Assembly: GCA_035624455.1 (NCBI GenBank)
Contig: DASPRM010000025.1
Span: forward strand, 149,046-213,045
Source: Terriglobales bacterium
GTDB taxonomy: Bacteria > Acidobacteriota > Terriglobia > Terriglobales > Acidobacteriaceae
Direction: 5' to 3'
Length of the DNA stretch: 64,000 nucleotides
Made by a program: the position numbers and the translations under genes. Positions 17,312 to 25,238 of the stretch are shown here, piece by piece (within the stretch, counting starts at the first letter, position 1; every line of letters begins with the position of its first letter). The notes beneath the pieces are model-generated. The model ran no database searches. It saw only the letters and a program-made list of their open reading frames with translations, and had not been told where the DNA came from.

Positions 17312-18040
17312 ATGTTGGGATTAGTGGCGGCTTCCAGTTTGGGAACGGTGGCTGCAGTGGTGGCCGGGTACAACACCATGGCCCCGCAGTCGCAGCTGTA
17401 CGGGCGGACCTTCATCGGCCTGAAGCCCGGAAACCGGCAACTGGCGCTGACTTTCGACGATGGACCGAACGATCCCTACACCCACCGAATCCTCGAGGTA
17501 CTGGCCCGGCACAGCGTTCGCGCCACCTTTTTTGTTATCGGCCGTTTCGTAAAGCAGAGGCCGCAAATTGCCCGGGAGATTCGCCGGGCAGGACACATCG
17601 TAGGGAATCATACATACAGCCATCCCAACCTGATTTTCCAGTCACAGAGTAAATTGCGGCGCCAGATTCGGGATTGCGAACGCGCATATGAAGACGCGGT
17701 GGGCGAGAAATTGGCTCCTCTGTTCCGCCCTCCCTACGGAGGACGACGACCGGCGGTGCTGCGGACGCTTCGCAGTCTCGCCCTCACCCCCGTAATGTGG
17801 AGCGCCAGCGCCTGGGATTGGAGGCTGAAGTCGGCGGGCGAGATCGAGAGAAAAGTTGTATCTCAGATCCGAGGCGGCGATGTGATCCTGATGCACGACG
17901 GCGGGCACACTGAGTTCGCGGTAAATCGTGTGGCCACAGTCGAAGCCCTCGATCGGCTGGTGGCACGTTATCTGGGTGAAGGTTACAGGTTCGTGACCAT
18001 ACCGGAGATGGTGCCAACAAAGGGAAGCGGACGAAAGTAG
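17312..18040 (+). CDS. Polysaccharide deacetylase (NodB/CE4 family)
   Basis: A 242-residue deacetylase. An N-terminal hydrophobic segment (about 1-25) acts as signal or anchor. CE4 motifs are clear: TFDDGP (catalytic base and metal Asp), NHTYSHP (the H-S/T-x-x-x-H/S-P zinc motif), RPPYG, and LMHDGG near the end. Such enzymes remove N-acetyl groups from peptidoglycan or other amino-sugar polymers in the envelope. Divergent from the pseudo-receiver gene. A TACAAT -10-like hexamer lies at 17297-17302, only 9 nt before the ATG, so a true promoter there would give a very short leader. Ends 17 bp before the convergent GIY-YIG gene. Confidence 0.92.
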   Translation: MLGLVAASSLGTVAAVVAGYNTMAPQSQLYGRTFIGLKPGNRQLALTFDDGPNDPYTHRILEVLARHSVRATFFVIGRFVKQRPQIAREIRRAGHIVGNHTYSHPNLIFQSQSKLRRQIRDCERAYEDAVGEKLAPLFRPPYGGRRPAVLRTLRSLALTPVMWSASAWDWRLKSAGEIERKVVSQIRGGDVILMHDGGHTEFAVNRVATVEALDRLVARYLGEGYRFVTIPEMVPTKGSGRK

Positions 18041-18057
18041 AGGCAGCGGGCACTCCC

Positions 18058-18426
18058 TTATCTGTCATCCCGACCAAGCGATCGGATTGGCTGTGCCAAT
18101 CGGATCGCGCGTGGAGGGACCTGCTTTTCCGGCTGATACCGATGCCGCACGTACCACTCGGCCGCTAGATCCTCCCACGTCGGATTATGTCGCTTGATCA
18201 GCCATTCTTTTTTCGCCCTACTCCAGCGCTTCAGTTGTTTCTCTCGGCTGATCGCTTTATGAACGTCGTCAAACAATTCGTAATACACCAGACGGTGGCA
18301 CTTATATTGACTGCTGAAACCATCAATCAAATCGTACTTGTGTTCCCAAACGCGGCGCTCTAAGTTGTTCGTCACCCCGATGTACAAGGCGCGCGACTTG
18401 CTCGCAACAAGGTAGACACCGTACAT
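18058..18426 (-). CDS. GIY-YIG nuclease (YhbQ/UPF0213 type), C-terminus encoded by a repeat
   Basis: A 122-residue single-domain GIY-YIG endonuclease. Visible are YGVYLVAS (GIY strand), LYIGVTN (YIG strand), the catalytic-type Arg in LERRVWEHK, Glu62 in SREKQLK, and the closing HNPTWEDLA. The domain ends near residue 100. Residues from about 102 to 122 (QVPPRAIRL...) are encoded by the left palindromic element at 18062-18125, so the tail is repeat-derived. An inverted sister element begins 31 bp upstream of the start codon. The gene is thus bracketed by inverted repeats, an arrangement that recalls REP-associated transposases. The nuclease family is secure; the mobility role is inference. Confidence 0.88.
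   Translation of the reverse strand: MYGVYLVASKSRALYIGVTNNLERRVWEHKYDLIDGFSSQYKCHRLVYYELFDDVHKAISREKQLKRWSRAKKEWLIKRHNPTWEDLAAEWYVRHRYQPEKQVPPRAIRLAQPIRSLGRDDR
18062..18125 (+). repeat. REP-like palindromic element, left copy
   Basis: 64 bp. Left end ctgtcatcccga, right end gagggacctgct. The core is an inverted repeat (gattggc, 3-nt loop, gccaatc, with flanking gatcSg arms). It forms an inverted pair with 18457-18519, whose 12-bp ends are identical, and supplies the stop codon region and last ~21 codons of the GIY-YIG gene. Confidence 0.8.
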
Positions 18427-18456
18427 GGCCCTTCATTTCCTTATTCCATTTCGAAC

Positions 18457-18519
18457 AGCAGGTCCCTCGACTCCGAAGATCGTTCGCTAAGCGAACGATC
18501 TCTGCGCTCGGGATGACAG
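18457..18519 (-). repeat. REP-like palindromic element, right copy with 25-bp perfect palindrome
   Basis: 63 bp. Read on the minus strand it starts ctgtcatcccga and ends gagggacctgct, both identical to the left copy. Its core at 18477-18501 is a perfect 25-bp palindrome (12-bp arms around one base) whose sequence differs completely from the left copy's core. Confidence 0.8.
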
Positions 18520-18641
18520 CGTCGTTTTATCGCGCAACCATAATGTATCCGTCGGGTATCCGGCGATGGCCCTCGTCGCTATGAATGGTGATACAGGTCA
18601 CTTGCACGGAGCCGTGGGGGCCCTTTGTTGCCTGAAACCTA

Positions 18642-18741
18642 TCATCCCACCAAGCGATCGGATTGGCTCTGCCAATCAGATCGCGCGTGGAGGGAGCTGC
18701 TTTTCCGGCTGATATCGATGGCGCACGTACCATTCAGCTGC
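18642..18741 (-). pseudogene. Remnant of GIY-YIG 3' end with attached REP-like element
   Basis: About 100 bp matching 18065-18165 at an offset of 576-577 bp. On the minus strand it reads AEWYVRHRYQPEKQLPPRAI, then a stop where the intact gene has Arg (CGA changed to TGA), then LAEPIRSLG. The element part starts atcatccca (one base deleted relative to the left copy) and ends gagggagctgct. The rest of the nuclease gene is absent. Confidence 0.75.
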
Positions 18742-18941
18742 TGGCAACCGCTTATTCCCTGATCTTCCTCCAGTTTGACCGCGCCCCCGGGCAGTCGCTA
18801 GCATGGGTGACCGGCGTGAAGTGGCAGTCGCAGTCCGACCGTCTTTTCCGGGTGGGACAGCAACGTGTGCAGGGCGTTTTCTTTACAGGCGTTCCAGCGC
18901 CATTTACACTAGCCGTTCACTAATAGGAGGCGCCAAGGACG

Positions 18942-19187
18942 ATGGCATCGGTTGACGAAAAGGTAAAGCAGATCATCGTGGAACAGTTAGGAGTGGATGA
19001 AGCCGAAGTAACTTCGAACGCGTCGTTCGTGGACGACCTCGGCGCCGACTCTTTGGACACGGTCGAGCTGGTGATGGCCTTCGAGGAAGCCTTTGACCTG
19101 GAGATTCCCGATGAGGATGCGGAGAAGATCCGCACCGTGCAAGACGCCGTCGACTACATCAGCAAGAACGCCAAGGTTAAGCAGTAA
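18942..19187 (+). CDS. acpP: Acyl carrier protein, first of two tandem copies
   Basis: An 81-residue ACP that carries growing acyl chains in fatty-acid synthesis on a phosphopantetheine arm attached to Ser37 ([10 protein letters not shown]). Highly acidic helices follow the usual ACP plan. A strong TAGGAGGCG ribosome-binding site precedes the ATG. It is followed 89 bp later by a second, very similar ACP, then directly by fabF. The first copy differs from the second at 15 of 81 positions, all outside residues 27-66. Confidence 0.96.
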   Translation: MASVDEKVKQIIVEQLGVDEAEVTSNASFVDDLGADSLDTVELVMAFEEAFDLEIPDEDAEKIRTVQDAVDYISKNAKVKQ

Positions 19188-19276
19188 AACCTGTTCCGCT
19201 CAATTTCCCGTCGGTCTCCCGCTCGGCGAGGCCATACTGCGTTCAGTAGCGAGCCAGGCACCGGAGATTCTCTGCG

Positions 19277-19522
19277 ATGGCAGCCTTAGACGACAAAGTG
19301 AAGCAGATCGTCGTGGAACAACTGGGCGTGGAGGAAGCCGAAGTCACACCCAGCGCCTCCTTCGTGGATGATCTGGGCGCCGACTCCCTGGACACGGTCG
19401 AGCTGGTGATGGCCTTCGAAGAGGCCTTTGATCTGGAGATTCCCGATGAAGATGCGGAAAAAATCCGCACCGTCAAGGACGCCATCGAATACATTCAGAA
19501 GCACGCGAAAGGCGGGAAATAG
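19277..19522 (+). CDS. acpP: Acyl carrier protein, second tandem copy
   Basis: An 81-residue ACP with the same Ser37 phosphopantetheine site. Residues 27-66, which form the partner-binding helix II region, are identical to the first copy. The differences cluster at the N-terminus and in the last 15 residues. Its TAG stop is immediately followed by the TTG start of fabF, so translation is probably coupled. Having two near-identical ACPs before one fabF points to local duplication. The second copy may be the one used with FabF, or the pair may just raise dosage. Confidence 0.95.
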   Translation: MAALDDKVKQIVVEQLGVEEAEVTPSASFVDDLGADSLDTVELVMAFEEAFDLEIPDEDAEKIRTVKDAIEYIQKHAKGGK

Positions 19523-20767
19523 TTGCAGCGCCGCGTCGTTATCACTGGCATTGGGCTCATCTGTGATGTCGGCAATACCACCCAAGAGGTCTGGAAGAAC
19601 CTTCTCGCCGGCCAGAGCGGAGTTTCACGCATCACCCATTTTGACGCCTCCGATTTCGCCTGCCAGATTGCCGCCGAAGTCCACAATTTCGATCCCCTCA
19701 ACTTCATCGAGAAGAAAGAAGTCAAGAAGATGGGGCGCTTCATCCACCTGGCTATGGCCGCTGCGGATGAAGCCATGCGGACGTCGGGCCTGAAAGTGAC
19801 GGCGGAAAACGCCACCCGCGTGGGAGTACATATCGGCTCCGGCATCGGCGGATTCGACATCATCGAGCGCGAGCACGCCAATCTGTTGCAAGGGGGGCCG
19901 CGCAAAATCTCACCCTTCTTCATTCCGGCGTCCATCGTGAACCTGGCGGCCGGGCACGTGAGCATGCGCTTCGGGGCCAAGGGCCCGAACGAGGCAACCG
20001 CCACTGCCTGCACCACGAGTGCGCACTCGATTGGCGATTCCTTCAAGATCATTCAGCGCTGCGATGCCGACGTGATGATCGCAGGAGGAACGGAAGCCGC
20101 CATCACTCCCATGGGCATTGGCGGATTTGCCGCCATGCGCGCACTCTCCACCCGCAACGATGCCCCCGGGCGTGCCAGCCGTCCCTGGGACAAGGATCGT
20201 GACGGCTTTGTCGTAGGCGAAGGTGCGGGGATCCTGGTCATGGAGGAACTGGAGCACGCCCTGCGGCGGGGAGCCACGATCCTGTCCGAGGTCGCAGGTT
20301 ATGGCATGAGCGGGGACGCCTACCACATCACCCAGCCGGCCCCCGGACACGAAGGCGGATACCGCGTGATGCTGAACGCGCTGGCGGACGCCAAAATTCA
20401 GCCCAGCCAGGTGGGATACATCAACGCACACGGAACCTCGACCGACATTGGGGATCAGCTGGAAACTATGGCCATCAAGAGCGCCTTTGGAGAGCATGCC
20501 TACCAGATGCCGGTGAGCTCCACCAAGTCCATGACCGGACATCTGCTGGGCGGCGCGGGCGGCCTGGAGGCGGGAATCACCGTGCTGGCGTTGCGCGATC
20601 AGATGCTTCCGCCGACCATCAACTACGAGACTCCGGACCCCGAGTGCGACCTGGATTACGTACCCAACACGGCTCGTCGGGTGCATGACGTTGAGTACGC
20701 GATGTCGAATTCCTTCGGCTTTGGCGGCACCAATGGATGCCTGATCTTCCGGCGCTGGACGCACTAG
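19523..20767 (+). CDS. fabF: 3-oxoacyl-ACP synthase II (KAS II)
   Basis: A 414-residue condensing enzyme that extends acyl-ACP with malonyl-ACP in fatty-acid elongation. The Cys-His-His triad is Cys163 in TACTTSAHS, His303 in NAHGTSTDIGD and His340 in SMTGHLLGGAGG. The start is TTG directly after the ACP stop codon, giving QRRVVITGIG as the usual first strand. No ribosome-binding site of its own is evident beyond the end of the ACP frame, which fits translational coupling. Typical full length. Confidence 0.96.
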   Translation: MQRRVVITGIGLICDVGNTTQEVWKNLLAGQSGVSRITHFDASDFACQIAAEVHNFDPLNFIEKKEVKKMGRFIHLAMAAADEAMRTSGLKVTAENATRVGVHIGSGIGGFDIIEREHANLLQGGPRKISPFFIPASIVNLAAGHVSMRFGAKGPNEATATACTTSAHSIGDSFKIIQRCDADVMIAGGTEAAITPMGIGGFAAMRALSTRNDAPGRASRPWDKDRDGFVVGEGAGILVMEELEHALRRGATILSEVAGYGMSGDAYHITQPAPGHEGGYRVMLNALADAKIQPSQVGYINAHGTSTDIGDQLETMAIKSAFGEHAYQMPVSSTKSMTGHLLGGAGGLEAGITVLALRDQMLPPTINYETPDPECDLDYVPNTARRVHDVEYAMSNSFGFGGTNGCLIFRRWTH

Positions 20768-20809
20768 TCTTCTGGAAGCGTTGCTGGGACCGTCTCACAG
20801 CCGCCCTTG

Positions 20810-20850
20810 GCGGGCGCTGAGCGTGGCGAAGCATCTCTGTATTTTGTGGG
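20810..20850 (+). repeat. Degenerate REP-like stretch after fabF
   Basis: Contains gctgagcgtggcgaagcatctctgtatttt, related in layout to 26570-26612 and 30296-30345. Confidence 0.35.
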
Positions 20851-20880
20851 CTCAAGAATCAAGGGATTAATCGATCGAAG

Positions 20881-21582
20881 ATGGTAATAGGATTTGCGGA
20901 GCTGCCGCAGGCAAAGAAGGTCCACGCTCGGGCCGCCCTGGTCAATCTCGACAGTAAGTCGGCGGCAATCCTACGCGATTGCTTCAAGCAGTTTGGCATC
21001 GGTACAGATATCTTGACCGCTGACGAAGCACAGCGCCTGCTGAATGAAAAGTTCGACGCCTGTGCCGTGGGCATCGATGAGCATGCAGCCGAGGTGCTGA
21101 AAGCAGCCCGCGAATCTAAATACAACCGCCGCATGCTGATCTTTGCCGTTTGTGCCAGCCTGGGGGAAGCGATAAAGCACTCGCGCTACGGGCTCAACGT
21201 GCTGCTGGAGAGTCCAGTCGAGCGGCAGGCGGCCCTGCGCGCGGTGAAATCCACTCACCTGCTCATCCTGCATGAGTTCCGCCGCTACGTCAGGATCCCT
21301 GTAATCGTGAAGCTGGAGGCCCGCATGGCTGGCCGCAAAATTCAAGGAAGCACGGTGGAAGTGAGCGGCGGGGGCATGTCGATGCGGCACGAGGGCAAGT
21401 TTGTGCTGGGCGAGGAAACCGAGCTGAAATTCGATCTGCCAGGCAAGCCCGGTCTTTCCTGCCGGGCCGTGGTTTCCTGGGTGGACAGCGAGCAGCAGAT
21501 GTCAGGCTTGCGCTTCGACATTGCGGATGACGGCCGGCTCAGCGTGAAACAATGGATTGAGGAATATCTGGACATCAGTTGA
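20881..21582 (+). CDS. PilZ-domain protein with N-terminal receiver-like domain
   Basis: A 233-residue protein. The first ~115 residues follow a receiver-like alpha/beta pattern (AALVNLDSKSAAIL, FDACAVGID, RRMLIFAV) without a clear phospho-acceptor site. The second half is a PilZ c-di-GMP-binding domain: R134-RYV-R138 gives the RxxxR motif, and EVSGGGMSM (160-168) stands in for D/NxSxxG with Glu replacing Asp/Asn. It probably links c-di-GMP to motility, adhesion or secretion. Not part of the fab operon by function; it starts about 110 bp after fabF. Confidence 0.85.
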   Translation: MVIGFAELPQAKKVHARAALVNLDSKSAAILRDCFKQFGIGTDILTADEAQRLLNEKFDACAVGIDEHAAEVLKAARESKYNRRMLIFAVCASLGEAIKHSRYGLNVLLESPVERQAALRAVKSTHLLILHEFRRYVRIPVIVKLEARMAGRKIQGSTVEVSGGGMSMRHEGKFVLGEETELKFDLPGKPGLSCRAVVSWVDSEQQMSGLRFDIADDGRLSVKQWIEEYLDIS

Positions 21583-21678
21583 CCGGCCAACCGCAGCCGC
21601 GCCTGCTTTGCAGATTACGTTTACACCAATCAGGGCTAAGGAGCAAAACGACCGCGCGCGGGTGGGCTACCATGTCTC

Positions 21679-22116
21679 CTACTGTGCTGAGTTGCGCCTT
21701 TCTGCCTGTCGGCCCAGTGGTGGCTTTTTGGCCGTGGAGGCGATGCCAGCCGCACGCAGCTTCGCGATCCGGGTGATGAGCTTCACCGGAACCGGCTCTG
21801 TGAATGGGAAATGGATCGTTCCTTTTCCCAGCTCATAGCTTTTGAGTTCACCTTCCAGCGCCGCCAAGAACGTTCCTGATGCCGCAAACAGGGAATAGTG
21901 CTCCTTGAAGCCAGCGAAATACAGCATCGCCTTTCCGTGTAGCTTGTATCCGGGCATGCCATATCCGATGTACTCCACTGCTTCCGGTACGGCAATCCGT
22001 ATCGCGGCGCGCACCTGTTCGAGCTTCGGCCGGATTCCTTCAGGCTGCGCCGCTATGTACTCGTCAACCGACTTGGCTACGCTCGGTTTCCTACTCTTCA
22101 TTCTATGTTTTGGCAT
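21679..22116 (-). CDS. DUF1801 / YdhG-like protein
   Basis: A 145-residue protein of the DUF1801 group: basic N-terminus, then SVDEYIAAQPEGIRPKLEQVRAAI, YGMPGYKLHGK, YFAGFKEHYSLF, and a KGTIHFPF segment near the end. This small alpha/beta fold is widespread; its biochemical role is not established. The start could also be the internal Met six codons in (22101). The N-terminus overlaps the region upstream of the divergent ABC ATPase gene. Confidence 0.85.
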   Translation of the reverse strand: MPKHRMKSRKPSVAKSVDEYIAAQPEGIRPKLEQVRAAIRIAVPEAVEYIGYGMPGYKLHGKAMLYFAGFKEHYSLFAASGTFLAALEGELKSYELGKGTIHFPFTEPVPVKLITRIAKLRAAGIASTAKKPPLGRQAERRNSAQ

Positions 22117-22215
22117 CCGGTTTTCCCTTCCTGTTATCGCGTATTCGGAAAGGTTGTCGATAAAAGGCCGATTACAATTTACCTGACTAGATTCGGGGGA
22201 TCCCCTGGCAGACTA

Positions 22216-23121
22216 ATGACCCATACTCTAAAACTCCAAGACATTAGCAAAAGCTACGATCATTTCGTAGCCGTCGACCATCTCTCGTTTAACATCCGCC
22301 AGGGGAGTGTATACGGTCTTCTCGGTCCCAACGGCGCCGGAAAAACCAGCTCATTGCGCATGATGATTGGCATCACCCTGCCGGATTCCGGCGAGGTGCG
22401 AATTTTTGGTGAGCCCTTCCGCCGCGAGCTGCTGAAGCGCATCGGCTATCTCCCGGAGGAACGCGGTCTCTATCGAAAAATGAAGCTGCTGGACCAGTTG
22501 GTATTCCTGGCTGAGTTGAAAGGAGTGAGCGCGAAGGATGCGGCCCGCCGAGCTGCGTCCTGGTGCGAGCGGCTGCAATTGAACGACTGGATCCACAAGA
22601 AGGTAGAGGAGCTCTCCAAGGGCATGCAGCAGAAGGTGCAGTTCATCGCCGCCATCCTGCACGAGCCTGAGTTCCTCATCCTCGACGAGCCCTTCGCCGG
22701 CCTCGATCCCGCCAATGCGGTGGTCTTGAAAGACATTTTGCTGGAGCAGAAGAAAGCTGGGAAGACGATTCTCTTCTCCACTCACCGCATGGACCAGGTC
22801 GAGCGTCTCTGCGACAGCATTTGCCTGATCAATCATGGGAGGGCGGTGCTGGAAGGCGAGCTGAAGCAGATCAAGGGCAAGTACGGCAAGAACAACGTTC
22901 AGCTCGAATATGAGGGCAACGGCAACTTTCTCGAGCAGAGCCCTCTGGTGGAGCGCTTCAACAACTATGGGAATTACGTGGAAGTGCGCCTGAAACCCGG
23001 CGCCGATCCGCAGGAACTGTTGCAGCTGGCGGCCTCGCGAACCCGTGTCAGCAAGTTCGAGCTGGTGGAGCCCTCGCTGGAGGAAATCTTTATCGACGTG
23101 GTGGGGGCGGGCAATGCGTAA
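22216..23121 (+). CDS. ABC transporter ATP-binding protein (NatA-like)
   Basis: A 301-residue ATPase. I start it at ATG 22216 (THTLKLQDISKSY), since the longer frame adds a non-conserved leader. Walker A is GPNGAGKTS, the signature is LSKGMQQK (a common variant of LSGGQ in this group), and Walker B is LILDEPFAGLD, followed by the H-loop STHRMDQ. The C-terminal ~80 residues form a DUF4162-like extension. Its stop overlaps the start of the permease gene by 8 nt, so they form one unit. The pair resembles NatAB sodium/antibiotic exporters. Confidence 0.94.
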   Translation: MTHTLKLQDISKSYDHFVAVDHLSFNIRQGSVYGLLGPNGAGKTSSLRMMIGITLPDSGEVRIFGEPFRRELLKRIGYLPEERGLYRKMKLLDQLVFLAELKGVSAKDAARRAASWCERLQLNDWIHKKVEELSKGMQQKVQFIAAILHEPEFLILDEPFAGLDPANAVVLKDILLEQKKAGKTILFSTHRMDQVERLCDSICLINHGRAVLEGELKQIKGKYGKNNVQLEYEGNGNFLEQSPLVERFNNYGNYVEVRLKPGADPQELLQLAASRTRVSKFELVEPSLEEIFIDVVGAGNA

Positions 23122-24364
23122 CATCTGGCTGATCATCCGCCGCGAATATCTGGAGCGCGTGCGCACGAAATCATTTCTGATCAGCACCCTGATCCTGCCG
23201 CTGTTCATGCTGGCGGTGACGGTGTTGCCGGCCAAACTGGCAGGAATGAAAGCCGAAGGAACCCGTCACATTGTGCTGGTCACGTCGAATCCGCAACTGG
23301 GCGAAGCAGTAAAACACCAGCTCACGAAGGGAAAGGAGGGGGAACGAGCCTATCGAATCGAGATCGATAGCGACGTCAGCGAGAACGAGCGCGAAGCTTT
23401 GCGCAATCGGGTGAGCGATGGCTCGCTCGACGGATTCCTGTGGCTCTCTGACGACGCCATCGCCAAACGCAAGGTGACCTACGCCGCGCGCGAGACCAGC
23501 GACTTCATCGAGGACGCCGGCCTGGGCTCTGCGCTCACCGTGGCTGTGATGAAGGAACGGCTGGCCGAGCGCGGTATCGCCGCAGCCGACGCCGAAAACC
23601 TGGTCAAGGACGTCAACGTGGAGACCGTGAAAATTCGAAAAGGTAAAGAAAGCAGTTCCGGCGGTGTGCAGCAATTCTTCATCAGCTTCATGATGGCCTT
23701 TCTGCTCTACTTCACCCTGCTGGTGTATGGCATGGCGGTGATGCGCTCAGTGCTGGAAGAGAAAACTTCGCGGGTGATGGAAGTCGTGCTCTCCTCGGCA
23801 ACTTCACGGCAATTGATGGCGGGCAAGGTCCTGGGCGTGGGAGCCGTCGGCCTGACGCAGATCGCGATCTGGATTGTGATTGGCGCGTTGCTTGCCGCGC
23901 CAGGCCTGGTGGCCAGCCCGGAGATGCGCGGCTGGCTGCAGTTGCCGCCACTGACGATCGCCGCCTTCTGCCTGTTCTTCGGCCTTGGCTATCTGCTGTA
24001 CAGCGGCATGTACGCCGCTCTCGGTGCGATGGTGAATTCCGAGCAGGAAGCGCAGCAGTGGCAATTCTTCGTGACGCTGCCTATCGTGGTACCGATCGTG
24101 ATGCTGACCTTCGTGATTCGGCAGCCGAATTCCACCGTCTCGACGTGGATGTCGATGGTGCCCTTCTTTGCGCCCATCCTGATGTATCTGCGTATTGTTG
24201 TGCAGACGCCACCGCTGTGGCAGATTTTGCTGTCGCTAGCAATCCTGGTCGCGACAATCTATGGCGTGCTGGTTGTCTGTTCGCGCATCTATCGCGTAGG
24301 GATCCTCATGTACGGCAAGCGGCCTACGCTGCCGGAAATCGTGAAGTGGCTGCGTTACGCCTGA
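23114..24364 (+). CDS. ABC-2 type permease (NatB-like)
   Basis: A 416-residue membrane protein. ATG 23114 begins RNIWLIIRREYLERVRTKSF, the standard opening of ABC-2 permeases, inside the end of the ATPase gene. One membrane segment follows the start (about 21-41), then a large extracytoplasmic domain (about 45-205), then about five segments (about 210-400) with the conserved EEKTSRVMEVVLSS stretch after the first. It partners the upstream ATPase for export of an unknown substrate; sodium ions or a lipophilic compound are the usual options. Confidence 0.92.
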   Translation: MRNIWLIIRREYLERVRTKSFLISTLILPLFMLAVTVLPAKLAGMKAEGTRHIVLVTSNPQLGEAVKHQLTKGKEGERAYRIEIDSDVSENEREALRNRVSDGSLDGFLWLSDDAIAKRKVTYAARETSDFIEDAGLGSALTVAVMKERLAERGIAAADAENLVKDVNVETVKIRKGKESSSGGVQQFFISFMMAFLLYFTLLVYGMAVMRSVLEEKTSRVMEVVLSSATSRQLMAGKVLGVGAVGLTQIAIWIVIGALLAAPGLVASPEMRGWLQLPPLTIAAFCLFFGLGYLLYSGMYAALGAMVNSEQEAQQWQFFVTLPIVVPIVMLTFVIRQPNSTVSTWMSMVPFFAPILMYLRIVVQTPPLWQILLSLAILVATIYGVLVVCSRIYRVGILMYGKRPTLPEIVKWLRYA

Positions 24365-24446
24365 CCACACAGCATAGACTGATACGTGAGTGCCGGGTTC
24401 CGGGCTTAACAGATCTCGAGTCCCGACAGGGACGACACGTGAAACA

Positions 24447-25178
24447 ATGGAATTCAGATCAATGGACGTTGTTACCCCACCAGCCGCGCGTGAAGAAGCG
24501 GAAGCCGAAGTCGCCGACTTCTCGCCTCGCCAACGCCTGCTGTTGTGGCTGGTGACGTGGGCAGGGACGCTATTCATCCGCCTCATCGGCCCGACGCTGA
24601 AATACACGGTCAGCATCGAGGAAGGCGGACCGCCCAGCGAGTTTCTCAAGACCGCCGTCTACGTCTTCTGGCATCGCTGCACCATTGCCGCCTGCTATCA
24701 CTTCCGCAACCGCCAGATCGCAGTCATGACCAGCCGCAGCTTCGACGGGGAATACATCGCCCGCATCATCTCGCATTTCGGATACGAGCCGGTGCGGGGC
24801 TCGAGCAGCCGCGGAGGAGTCCGCGCCCTGCTGGGAATGCATCGCGTGATCGACGCCGGGCGTGCGGTGGCATTCACCATTGATGGCCCGCGCGGGCCCA
24901 TGTACGTCGCTAAGCCCGGCCCAGTGCTGCTGGCGCGAAATACAGAGACGCCGATCGTGGCCTTTCACATCGCTGCAGAGAGATGCTGGGAGCTGAATTC
25001 ATGGGACCGCTTCATGCTCCCCAAGCCCTTCTCGCGGGTGTATCTGCGGGTCAGCCGCCTGATCCCGGTTCCCAAAGATGCCGACACCGCGGCGATGGAG
25101 CAGTTACATGCCGAAATGCAGGCAGCCCTGGACCGGGTGCGAATAGCTGCAGAGAAAGGCTTGGAGAAGATCGGGTAA
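24447..25178 (+). CDS. Lysophospholipid acyltransferase-like protein (DUF374)
   Basis: About 243 residues. A membrane-associated N-terminus (about 25-55) precedes the DUF374 motifs: VFWHRCTIAACYH, MTSRSFDGEYIARI, FGYEPVRGSSSRGG and TIDGPRGPMYVAKPGP. In related acyltransferases the H-x-x-x-x-D-type and DGPRGP motifs form the active site; here the His of WHRC and the DGPRG loop correspond. Likely adds an acyl chain to a lipid A precursor or phospholipid in the inner membrane. The start is uncertain among ATG 24390, 24447 and 24462. It follows the exporter by about 80 bp. Confidence 0.85.
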   Translation: MEFRSMDVVTPPAAREEAEAEVADFSPRQRLLLWLVTWAGTLFIRLIGPTLKYTVSIEEGGPPSEFLKTAVYVFWHRCTIAACYHFRNRQIAVMTSRSFDGEYIARIISHFGYEPVRGSSSRGGVRALLGMHRVIDAGRAVAFTIDGPRGPMYVAKPGPVLLARNTETPIVAFHIAAERCWELNSWDRFMLPKPFSRVYLRVSRLIPVPKDADTAAMEQLHAEMQAALDRVRIAAEKGLEKIG

Positions 25179-25238
25179 GCGGATAAATTGAAAGTCGAAA
25201 ACTGTGAGCTTCGGCTGTCCCGACCGATGGTCCTTGCC

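Larger units (their letters stand above)
18062..18519 (-). mobile_element. Candidate GIY-YIG/REP-like mobile unit
   Basis: Two inverted elements (18062-18125 and 18457-18519) with identical 12-bp termini enclose a single GIY-YIG nuclease gene. A third element with a fragment of the nuclease 3' end lies 120 bp away. No transposase of known type is present. The unit definition is inferred from this geometry. Confidence 0.4.
18427..18941. other. 515-bp gap between GIY-YIG and acp: repeats and a gene remnant
   Basis: Holds the right REP-like element (18457-18519), the third element with GIY-YIG tail remnant (18642-18741), and about 200 bp of otherwise featureless DNA that should include the promoter of the acp-fabF run. 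Confidence 0.7.

Noticed and set aside
19910..20764. 284-residue frame on the minus strand
   Set aside because: Antisense shadow of fabF.
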